Assembly: GCA_002429385.1 (NCBI GenBank)
Contig: DIZL01000043.1
Span: forward strand, 1 to 13,136
Source of the DNA: Prolixibacteraceae bacterium UBA6029
GTDB taxonomy: Bacteria > Bacteroidota > Bacteroidia > Bacteroidales > Prolixibacteraceae
Direction of reading: 5' to 3'
DNA length: 13,136 nucleotides
Part shown: positions 1 through 5,421 of the stretch, piece by piece
Numbering within the stretch: the first letter of the stretch is position 1
Layout: each line of letters opens with the position of its first letter
Translations under genes and position numbers: made by a program
Notes under the pieces: generated by a model
Told to the model about the DNA's origin: nothing
Databases searched by the model: none
What the model saw: only the letters and a program-made list of their open reading frames with translations

Positions 1-222
1 TCTACTTTTTGAACGAACTATTGAATAATACAAAGTTTTATAAAAGAAATTCAACCAATCATTGCCAAAGTTAAACCAACTTTTTTTCTTTAACTAATTA
101 ATTAACATCTATTTTAATATATTTATTTCTGATTATCTGCATTTTGCAACCTGTTGTTTCCTTTCCAATCAAGTCATCGTTATTTTATAAAGCAGAACAT
201 ATACCGCTCTAAAATGAAACAA
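1..222. other. AT-rich intergenic leader, no gene seen
   Basis: This stretch is strongly AT-rich and I see no open frame with protein-like composition. On the minus strand it holds a box TAACTTTG and, further on, AAACTTTG, which resemble the Bacteroidota -7 element TAnnTTTG. They could belong to a minus-strand gene lying beyond the left edge, but neither has a TTG at a convincing -33 distance. Nothing else is supported. Confidence 0.4.
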
Positions 223-242
223 GCCACCCTGCAAAAGGTGGC
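223..242 (-). terminator. Hairpin terminator of the primase/ATPase operon
   Basis: GCCACC (223-228) pairs perfectly with GGTGGC (237-242) around an 8-nt loop. Read on the minus strand the stem is followed by a T-rich stretch (TTGTTTCATTTTAG). On the plus strand it is followed by CTGTTTTCTT, so it could work in both directions. It lies 31 bases past the stop of the minus-strand ATPase gene, the expected place for the end of that operon. The stem is only six pairs, but all but one are G-C. Confidence 0.6.
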
Positions 243-253
243 CTGTTTTCTTA

Positions 254-277
254 GTTCCTAAGATCCTAAGATCCTAA
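254..277. repeat. Three-copy 8-bp tandem array (GATCCTAA type)
   Basis: Three consecutive 8-bp units occur here: GTTCCTAA once and GATCCTAA twice. In reverse complement the core is TTAGGA. The array overlaps the stop codon (276-274) of the DUF3987 gene. A similar three-unit array with the same core, in the opposite orientation, lies at 4233-4256, so the two bracket the AT-rich cassette. Whether this marks an insertion boundary or is a dispersed simple repeat of the genome cannot be decided here. Confidence 0.6.
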
Positions 278-2142
278 ATGGATATCTTTGTATATTGATT
301 GTAGGCATGTTTCAGGAGTTTTGGAATAAACTTCGCGATATAATACTCTGCCATTTTAGTATTAATACCCAGTTCACCTGCCACTTTCAGATAACCTTGC
401 CGGTTAAACTGTAAAGGTAATTTGTCATAGAAGGCTGACATTTTCCCTTTCAATTCATTTTTCGGCATTCGATGGAACACAGCAATGGCATGCTTCTCCA
501 AGGTAGTGACAATTATTAACGCTGTTTCAAAGTCCTGATCGCTGCATACCATTGGACTGGACAATTCCCCATCTTCCAATATCCTGAGTGCACTAAGAAT
601 CATTGTTACACGAAAAAGAATTATGCCTAGTCTCTTCACGTTGGCGTCGAAATCACGTCCAATTAACAATCTGTCCTTTTGTAACATATGATTGAAAGTG
701 AGGGTAAACCGCTTTTCCTGCTCCATGGTAAGTTGAAAAATAATGGACTGTTTAAGGTTCTGTAATTGCCCGTACAATTCAGCAATCTCTTTCCCTTTTT
801 GTTTGAAGTACTTTGGATAGTTTTGATCTGCATGTGATTCAAAAGGCGAGTTAAATCCACCAAGATCTTCAAACGCATAGTATAAGTATCTTGAAAACAG
901 TCCATTCTCCACCTCTGGCAGTATGCTTAGCAATTGTTTGGGAGTCCCCGACATTACAATACTCAATTTTGGCCTTTTGACTTCCATATACTCTTTTTCT
1001 TTACGTCTGCAGAGGCTGACAGGCTCGTGGTGAAATGATTTACGATATATATCAGAGGACACTCCCCATTCGTTTTTCGCTGTTTGAGCCATTGAATCCG
1101 ATTCAGATTCAAAGATTATTCCCCGGCTGTCATTTTCATAGAGTATTTGTATAAGAGCTGATGAACTCGAATTGGCCGGAATGAAAAACAGTTTACGATC
1201 AGGTTCTTTAGGTCTGTCTGGTTTTTGTTTCTGCTTCCTCTGTAGGTTGCTATATATATCCAGTTCAATGTCGTAGACCTCCCTTTCTTTTTTTGATTGT
1301 TCGATGTATTGGTCATGAATAGTTTGACCAAGATATCTCGCCCAGTCCATACCACTTTTACCACTTGCTGCCGGGCCTGTAACAAATAAGTACAAATTCG
1401 GAGCTAATGCTTTATTAAAATAATAACCCTCGATATTGGGCAAACAGGCGCTAAGCACACTGATTGCGCTCACAAGGAAAATGTCACGTTCTAAGCCATC
1501 ACGGAATAAATTACAACTCTCACGAAGGAACACTGGTAGGTTTTCAAATACAAGATCAGGCAATGGTGGAGTGTCGAATATTAGCGAATCATGCTCTGAA
1601 TTTGTAGTTTCCTGTTTATCAGTATCCGATTCTCCACTTTCTTTGCCAGGTGTAGGCTCATCCCCCTGATTGTAGGCAGTAGCTTCTTCTGATAATGAAA
1701 GACCACTTCCAATCTTACCAGCTTTAGGCTCGTGATTTATGTCAACTCCTGCCAGTTCAGCCATGTAAAAGAATGATTTGATGGTGACGCCTTTGCCATT
1801 TTCTTTTATCGACACGTCATATTGCTTGTCACATTCTGATTGAGAGTAACGCGGGAACATGCCACTAATTCGGTGAAAATAAGGACGACCTCCCTCGCCA
1901 AGTTCATTGGCGAGGGATAGTCCAACTTTGACCCAATTTGGGTAAGGAGTAGTTATGTCGATTTGTGCCTCTTCTATTTTTTTAGTAATGGACTCAATGT
2001 CGGATATAACTTTTTTAGTTCCATGAATATTCTTATTATCTTCACTGATCACCCTGTTTTCATTCTTTCCCGAAGAAGTAAACAAACTATTTTTAATCTC
2101 CTGTTTAGGGAGCCATTCATTAATAAAATTTGAATCTAACAT
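274..2142 (-). CDS. PriCT-2 / DUF3987 P-loop ATPase (primase-helicase-like, mobile element replication)
   Basis: A 622-aa protein. Residues about 55-135 look like a primase C-terminal PriCT-2 domain (PYPNWVKVGLSLANE, then GRPYFHRISGMFPRYS). An acidic, low-complexity linker follows (about 140-190), then a DUF3987 domain. The Walker A motif GPAASGKS is at 256-263, a Walker B-like GIIFESESDS at 341-350, a sensor-like SGTP near 400, and a possible arginine finger at R418 in GLFSRYLYY. DUF3987 proteins are common in Bacteroidota islands, where they probably act as helicase-like ATPases in element replication; that role is inferred from context, not proven. The ATG overlaps the stop of the upstream primase-like gene by one base (TAATG), indicating translational coupling. 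In many relatives primase-like and ATPase domains are in one chain; here they are in adjacent genes. A hairpin terminator follows the gene. Confidence 0.85.
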   Translation of the reverse strand: MLDSNFINEWLPKQEIKNSLFTSSGKNENRVISEDNKNIHGTKKVISDIESITKKIEEAQIDITTPYPNWVKVGLSLANELGEGGRPYFHRISGMFPRYSQSECDKQYDVSIKENGKGVTIKSFFYMAELAGVDINHEPKAGKIGSGLSLSEEATAYNQGDEPTPGKESGESDTDKQETTNSEHDSLIFDTPPLPDLVFENLPVFLRESCNLFRDGLERDIFLVSAISVLSACLPNIEGYYFNKALAPNLYLFVTGPAASGKSGMDWARYLGQTIHDQYIEQSKKEREVYDIELDIYSNLQRKQKQKPDRPKEPDRKLFFIPANSSSSALIQILYENDSRGIIFESESDSMAQTAKNEWGVSSDIYRKSFHHEPVSLCRRKEKEYMEVKRPKLSIVMSGTPKQLLSILPEVENGLFSRYLYYAFEDLGGFNSPFESHADQNYPKYFKQKGKEIAELYGQLQNLKQSIIFQLTMEQEKRFTLTFNHMLQKDRLLIGRDFDANVKRLGIILFRVTMILSALRILEDGELSSPMVCSDQDFETALIIVTTLEKHAIAVFHRMPKNELKGKMSAFYDKLPLQFNRQGYLKVAGELGINTKMAEYYIAKFIPKLLKHAYNQYTKISI

Positions 2143-2798
2143 TATTGGATATGTTTAGGATTAATATATACTTCATCATCAAAGCATAAAAAACATGCCC
2201 TCGATACTTCTTTCCCGGTCGGGTCTATATCAAGTTTATATGTAGTTTTAATGTAGTTTGAGATAGATAGAAAATATTCCAGGTGAGTGCCTTGTTCCAG
2301 ATCAATGGATATGATTAATTTCAATCCATCGCCTGAAGGAGATTTAAACAATAATTCTGTTTCAAGATTTGCATCAGCGAGTAAAGCTTTTTTAAGTTCC
2401 ACTACATCAGGAACATGATCGAAGTCAATGGTGATCAGCCCCGAATGTTCAATGAGGGCTTCATTTTTACGTTTGGTGAAGGTCCCCGAAAAAGTACAAT
2501 ATGAGAAATGGCTGGCTTTATAATTCCGTGCCACAATTGGGTCGGTGATTGTCCTTAACGATTCGGTTTGCCATTGATAATGATCACTTTTAATTAGCTG
2601 GTAAACCTCCAAAAGATTCATAACTCTACAGGGTACAGTATTTTTAACTGGAGGTGCGTAGAAGCTAAATTTTACCGGATTAACTTGATTCTCATTCTTT
2701 GACACGTTATCCATGTCGGGGCTATTTATACTATTATTTTTAATCATTGTTTTTTGTTTTAAAGGTTGTAAAATTGCTTGTTGTGGTATGGTTTCCAT
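2142..2798 (-). CDS. BT4734/BF3469-family primase-polymerase-like protein (VirE N-terminal domain)
   Basis: A 218-aa protein matching the BT4734-like N-terminal domain (also called VirE_N), a fold related to archaeo-eukaryotic primases. The visible core is DFD at residues 125-127 inside LITIDFDHVP (candidate metal ligands), SPSGDGLK at 153-160, and DID at 190-192 followed by R200 in VSRACFLCFDDE. It likely acts with the downstream PriCT-2/DUF3987 protein in priming or initiating replication of the element; this is inference. The longest reading starts at 2798 and overlaps the upstream helix-turn-helix gene by 59 bases. A second ATG at 2747 (residue 18, MIKNNS) overlaps it by only 8 bases and is preceded by an A-rich stretch typical of Bacteroidota leaders, so it may be the true start. 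The stop is fused to the next ATG as TAATG. Confidence 0.85.
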   Translation of the reverse strand: METIPQQAILQPLKQKTMIKNNSINSPDMDNVSKNENQVNPVKFSFYAPPVKNTVPCRVMNLLEVYQLIKSDHYQWQTESLRTITDPIVARNYKASHFSYCTFSGTFTKRKNEALIEHSGLITIDFDHVPDVVELKKALLADANLETELLFKSPSGDGLKLIISIDLEQGTHLEYFLSISNYIKTTYKLDIDPTGKEVSRACFLCFDDEVYINPKHIQ

Positions 2799-3051
2799 AG
2801 TTGTCGTTCAACAATCTCTCGACATCGGAAATTTTGAATAATTGGAGCCCATTTATTTTAGAATAGGGTAATTTCCCCGTACTGGTTAATTTGCATAATG
2901 TACGGGGAGAAATACCTAGGATTTTTAAAATGGCCTCTTTTCTTACAAACTCATCTGATAATTTTTCAAGATGTTGCTTGTTCAGTTGTGCAACTGACTT
3001 TGAAATTGCCTGCAGCTCGCGCTGCATGACAATCAGTAAAGGATCACTCAT
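2740..3051 (-). CDS. Small helix-turn-helix (excisionase-like, HTH_17) protein
   Basis: A 103-aa protein. Residues about 35-85 read as a MerR/excisionase-type helix-turn-helix: EFVRKEAILKILGISPRTL then KLPYSKINGLQLFKISDVERLL, with the usual pattern of an ILGIS turn, a short wing and a terminal DVERLL helix. The N-terminal 35 residues are probably helical or a coiled coil (LQAISKSVAQLNKQHLEKL). Paired small proteins of this type sit ahead of BT4734/DUF3987 genes in many Bacteroidota islands, where they are thought to control excision or replication. The gene starts 5 bases after the stop of the preceding helix-turn-helix gene and its end overlaps the primase-like gene, so it belongs to the same operon. 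Confidence 0.8.
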   Translation of the reverse strand: MSDPLLIVMQRELQAISKSVAQLNKQHLEKLSDEFVRKEAILKILGISPRTLCKLTSTGKLPYSKINGLQLFKISDVERLLNDNYGNHTTTSNFTTFKTKNND

Positions 3052-3056
3052 AATGG

Positions 3057-3329
3057 CTAAAGGTTAGTTAATAATGAAGTTAGCCCATTTCTTTGGAAAA
3101 ATACTCTTCTTCCAAAATGACAGGGTTTAATCTTACCCGATCTGCACCAATTCGATACAGTTCGAATGTCGATCTTACAGAGGAAGCTTAATTCCTGCCT
3201 GGTAATGTACTGGGGAGGTTTTTGGGATTGTAACTCTGACCTTAATTGGTCAATTTGAAGTTTTACATCTTTTAGGATGCTTTCCCGAATCTTTTCAGGA
3301 GTTGATTTGACTACATAAATTGCTTTCAT
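3057..3329 (-). CDS. Small helix-turn-helix DNA-binding protein, first gene of the operon
   Basis: A 90-aa protein. The C-terminal half (about 42-86) is an excisionase-like helix-turn-helix: ITRQELSFLCKIDIRTVSNW, then GKIKPCHFGRRVFFQRNGL. The N-terminal part is a charged helix (EKIRESILKDVKLQIDQLRSELQSQ). It is similar in plan to the next gene, so the operon starts with two tandem DNA-binding proteins. Being the promoter-proximal gene, right beside a tandem palindromic repeat (3385-3428), it is a good candidate for an autoregulator or an excisionase. The partner integrase is not in the window. The ATG at 3329 is preceded by an A/T-rich leader without a Shine-Dalgarno sequence, as usual in Bacteroidota. 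Confidence 0.75.
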   Translation of the reverse strand: MKAIYVVKSTPEKIRESILKDVKLQIDQLRSELQSQKPPQYITRQELSFLCKIDIRTVSNWCRSGKIKPCHFGRRVFFQRNGLTSLLTNL

Positions 3330-3356
3330 AATAAGTATTTAAAATTATTGTGAGAG

Positions 3357-3387
3357 CAAAGTTTTAAAAGTTACTAAAGTGCTACAA
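3357..3387 (-). promoter_or_regulatory. Candidate promoter of the HTH-primase-ATPase operon
   Basis: Read on the minus strand, AAACTTTG (3364-3357) is one base off the Bacteroidota -7 consensus TAnnTTTG. It is preceded by TTG (3387-3385) with 20 bases between them, the expected -33 spacing. It lies 28 bases upstream of the first start codon. The TTG is the edge of the tandem palindromic repeat, so a protein bound there would interfere with or assist the polymerase. Confidence 0.5.
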
Positions 3388-3428
3388 CTATATTTTTGTA
3401 GTATTTCAACTACATTTTTATAGTATGG
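3385..3428. repeat. Tandem 22-bp palindromic repeat, probable operator
   Basis: Two adjacent 22-base units (3385-3406 and 3407-3428) differ at four positions. Each contains an imperfect inverted repeat: ACTATA with TGTAGT in the first, ACTACA with TATAGT in the second. The left half of unit 1 also pairs perfectly with the right half of unit 2, and the inner halves pair with each other, so the block is symmetric at two scales. It abuts the -33 element of the operon promoter. Its form is that expected of an operator for a dimeric helix-turn-helix protein, plausibly one of the two small proteins encoded just downstream; this is inference. Confidence 0.6.
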
Positions 3429-3444
3429 CTACAATTTAAAATGA

Positions 3445-4038
3445 CTAATTTAATTTATAAGTTTCAAGTAATAATTCAAAATTAGCTTGCTTATTTTTTG
3501 GAGTGCATCGGTCATATTGTTTCCATCTTCCGTTAAGGTCGGTATATTTATTTTCATCTAACCATGCAATGTATTCCTTTGGTTCTATATCCCACATTAA
3601 ACATTTTTTTTTCATCGCGTGATATATAAAGCAATATTCAACATAACTATCTTTTTTGTCTTTCATATAGCTTTCAAATATGTCAAATCCTGGTCCAGGT
3701 TTAAATATACGGGTATGCGGATTGATTTTTAAATCATTTGATTCATCATTTTTGCCCAGAAATGATAATTTAATTTTTATCCATTGCAAAATCTTTTCTG
3801 TAATATTTAATTGACCTAATGAAAAATCGTAGATAGCAATATCATTAGTAATTATTTGTTCACTTAAACGATTTAAATATAATTCCTTCGTCTCGCAATC
3901 AAATTCGAATATCTGAGATTCTATTCTCGATGTTTCATAGAAATATCGGCCGCTCTCAAATCCAAATACATCCAAATGTTTTAATTGTATGACCTTTGCA
4001 TCAACCAATTCATAAATATAAAATTCAAATTCTGTCAT
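3445..4038 (-). CDS. Hypothetical protein, AT-rich, function unknown
   Basis: A 197-aa protein I do not recognise. It has no signal peptide or transmembrane segment, so it is probably cytosolic. The N-terminal half is rich in aromatic and acidic residues (FEFYIYELVDAK, SGRYFYETSRIESQIFEFDCE). The C-terminal part (about 128-195) reads like a compact helical domain, with YVEYCFIYHAMKKK, EPKEYIAWLDENKY, then NGRWKQYDRCTPKNKQANF. That region faintly recalls small C-terminal domains of unnamed proteins in Bacteroidota islands, but I cannot assign a family. Base composition is markedly AT-richer than the genes to its right, which suggests the same transferred segment as the downstream operon. It is separated from that operon by the 115-base promoter and repeat region, so it may be transcribed separately. 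The ATG at 4038 is the first in frame. Confidence 0.65.
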   Translation of the reverse strand: MTEFEFYIYELVDAKVIQLKHLDVFGFESGRYFYETSRIESQIFEFDCETKELYLNRLSEQIITNDIAIYDFSLGQLNITEKILQWIKIKLSFLGKNDESNDLKINPHTRIFKPGPGFDIFESYMKDKKDSYVEYCFIYHAMKKKCLMWDIEPKEYIAWLDENKYTDLNGRWKQYDRCTPKNKQANFELLLETYKLN

Positions 4039-4344
4039 TTGATCAAGTATTTTTAATGGCTAATATTTACTTTAGTTTAAATATCAATTACTTTTTTAAA
4101 AGTGCTAACTCTTTATTACTTTTCCATATTTCTAAAAGTAATTCATCAGTCTTTTACATATTTGCTAAATATAAGCCAATAATTTCAATTTATGATGTAG
4201 GATATGCGTTTTTACGAATAGATCCATAGAAGGTTAGGAAGTAAGGAAGTTAGGATGTGGCAAACCGGTCATGAGCTTTTTAAACGCATAATTATACCTC
4301 CGAGGTTAAAAACCGCAGCACCCCATGCTCCAAGCCCCCTGCCC
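4039..4344. other. Region without intact gene: decayed coding trace, TTAGGA array, composition break
   Basis: From 4039 to about 4230 the sequence is very AT-rich. On the minus strand one frame, roughly 4215 down to 4065, reads protein-like but with two internal stops (RKNAYPTS, stop, IEIIGLYLANM, stop, KTDELLLEIWKSNKELALLKK in part), which could be a dead gene remnant or chance. At 4233-4256 there is a three-unit 8-bp array. From about 4260 the GC content jumps. The part 4261-4344 lies downstream of the split DUF6266-like gene and holds a weak hairpin (AGCA 4317-4320 with TGCT 4326-4329) followed on the minus strand by five T residues, a poor terminator candidate. Short open frames on both strands here do not look real. 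Confidence 0.4.
4233..4256. repeat. Three-copy 8-bp tandem array (GTTAGGAA type)
   Basis: Three consecutive 8-bp units: GTTAGGAA, GTAAGGAA and GTTAGGAT. It shares unit length, copy number and the TTAGGA core with the array at 254-277, but is inverted with respect to it. It sits where the base composition changes from AT-rich (left) to more balanced (right). Confidence 0.6.
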
Positions 4345-4955
4345 CTAAACCACGAAGCAAACACTCTCTGTATAGTCCAATCCATCCTGCGAGGCAAAGA
4401 ACAGGTAAACATGCATTGCATCGGCTGGCTTCTCAGGCAGGGTAAATGAGCCATTTTGAGCGCTTCTCAGCAGACTGGTAGAAGTCAGGGCAGAATAATG
4501 TCCGTCGGCAGCGCTTACGGCCATTAATTCATCATCCAGCCATTTGGGTCATTCTTCCAGCTTACAGCAACCACAGAGCTTCCCACAGCCTCACGCGAGG
4601 CTTCAAAATCCAAAGGAAGATGCAGGTTACCTGTCGAAATCTTAATCATCTTAGGGTCAATAATGCTGCCGTCCAACGCATAGGCTGGCATATTGGCTTT
4701 TATAAAGCAGGCGTAACCGTTCATACGCTCGGCTGCTAAATTCCAGATTGGAGCTACTTTTGTCTTTTTAAGCTGACTCCAAAGGTAGCTGGCTTTACTA
4801 AACCGCTGGCGGTGTAACAACTGCTGCGGAGACCAGGAATCTTTTTTTCGATCAGGAGCTGCCCGTACATAGTTAACTCCATTCCGTGTGTAAAATACCA
4901 CGTTTCCGATCCGTCCTGAGACCAGATCACCGATGTTTCTTTTCATTCGTGCCAT
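4345..4955 (-). pseudogene. DUF6266-like protein gene split by a -1 frameshift
   Basis: Frame 0 starts at the ATG at 4955 and stops at 4524 after 143 residues. Its N-terminus (MARMKRNIGDLVSGRIGNVVFY, cited in part) and the later stretch DPKMIKISTGNLHLPL resemble the DUF6266 family of Bacteroidota, whose function is unknown and whose members are usually about 200 residues. The expected C-terminal part is present in the -1 frame: DDELMAVSAADGHYS, LLRSAQNGSFTLPEKP, HVYLFFASQDGLDYTESV, ending at a TAG at 4347-4345. Joined, the product would be about 203 aa, the normal family length. The -1 frame has a TGA immediately upstream of CCCAAAT (4548-4542), so the shift must lie between that heptamer and the frame-0 stop. 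It may be a true null mutation, a sequencing error or a programmed frameshift. GC content is higher than in the cassette to its left. Its start lies 30 bases from a large palindrome that probably carries its promoter. Confidence 0.7.
4542..4548 (-). other. Candidate -1 slippery heptamer C CCA AAT
   Basis: Read on the minus strand in frame 0 of the DUF6266-like gene, the bases are C CCA AAT, which fits the X XXY YYZ pattern used in -1 ribosomal frameshifting. Slippage here would enter exactly the frame that encodes the rest of the protein, and the frame-0 stop lies four codons on. I see no strong stimulatory hairpin at the usual 5-9 base distance; only a weak CCGT/ACGG pairing occurs further downstream. 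A plain one-base deletion remains the simpler reading. Confidence 0.3.
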
Positions 4956-4984
4956 AATTCATTCGTGTTAAGTTAATACTATAG

Positions 4985-5140
4985 AGGGTATCCCTTGGGT
5001 ATTCCTTGGGTATTCCTTTTCAATGATTAAACTATGATTGATCTATATCTATACAAAGATACGGATTTTATTACAGTTATAGATCAATCATAGTACAGAT
5101 ATAGAGAAGGAATACCCAAGGGATACCCAAGGGATACCCT
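4985..5140. repeat. 156-bp near-palindrome with 11-bp tandem repeats in its arms
   Basis: The outer arms are 37 bases each (4985-5021 and 5104-5140) and complementary at 35 of 37 positions. Each is built of three 11-bp direct units: GGGTATCCCTT or GGGTATTCCTT on the left (4986-4996, 4997-5007, 5008-5018) and their complements on the right (5107-5117, 5118-5128, 5129-5139). Inside, symmetric 9-base unmatched segments (5022-5030 and 5095-5103) lead to a perfect 17-bp inverted repeat, ACTATGATTGATCTATA (5031-5047) with its complement (5078-5094), around a 30-base centre. The element lies just upstream of the DUF6266-like gene. A hairpin-forming mobile element, a symmetric operator or a recombination site are all possible. 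Confidence 0.85.
5054..5087 (-). promoter_or_regulatory. Candidate promoter in the centre of the palindrome
   Basis: On the minus strand TATCTTTG (5061-5054) matches the Bacteroidota -7 consensus TAnnTTTG perfectly. A TTG at 5087-5085 precedes it with 23 bases between, slightly longer than the usual 19-21. It points to the DUF6266-like gene, whose ATG is about 100 bases downstream. The -7 box is in the 30-base loop and the TTG in the inner 17-bp arm; because the arms are symmetric, an equivalent TTG faces the other way at 5038-5040. Confidence 0.45.
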
Positions 5141-5421
5141 TCCGATACCCTACCCAAACCCTATCCAAACACTGTTCGGTTATTGATGGGTTTCCTCCTT
5201 TCAGACATTGTAAAGGATGGCCTTTTCGCAAACAATCATTTTGATAGGGGATATTGGTGTAATAGAAATCAAAAATCACAAGAAACACACACCAAAACCA
5301 ACTCCGAAGGCTATATTTTGTGATTACAATCATGAAAATTCATGTTTAATTATATAATGTTGTGTCTAATTATGTAGATGTGTTTAATAATTTTACGCAT
5401 ATTAAAAACTAAAAAACAACT
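5141..5421. other. Intergenic region before the outer-membrane channel gene
   Basis: The 11-bp periodicity of the palindrome arm continues in degenerate form to about 5172, with CCC returning at 5148-5150 and 5159-5161. Further on an 8-bp inverted repeat, AATCACAA (5274-5281) with TTGTGATT (5318-5325), flanks 36 bases. The last 80 bases are very AT-rich and should hold the promoter of the channel gene, but I find no -7/-33 pair with good spacing. The leader directly before the ATG is A-rich. An 81-codon open frame on the minus strand here crosses the palindrome and is not credible. Confidence 0.45.

Noticed and set aside
663..1669. Additional open frames within the DUF3987 gene
   Set aside because: They are antisense or out-of-frame shadows of a gene with a full set of motifs.
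3445..4038. RteC-like excision regulator
   Set aside because: I considered this because of the island context, but the sequence shows no convincing RteC-type pattern.
3996..4229. 77-codon plus-strand open frame
   Set aside because: Very AT-rich, low-complexity hydrophobic translation overlapping the start of the 197-aa gene; no leader or homology signs.
4255..4454. Open frames on both strands over the end of the DUF6266-like gene
   Set aside because: They are other-frame readings of the real -1 frame that encodes the C-terminal part of that protein.
4985..5140. Palindrome as a simple intrinsic terminator
   Set aside because: It is upstream of the nearest minus-strand start, no gene ends into it, it has a promoter-like box at its centre and no T tract follows an arm.
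4986..5172. 11-bp repeats as a CRISPR array
   Set aside because: Units are 11 bp, contiguous without spacers, and arranged in inverted arms; there are no cas genes.
5088..5333. 81-codon open frame on the minus strand
   Set aside because: It runs through the right arm of the palindrome, so its peptide is largely the translation of the 11-bp repeats, and it resembles no protein.
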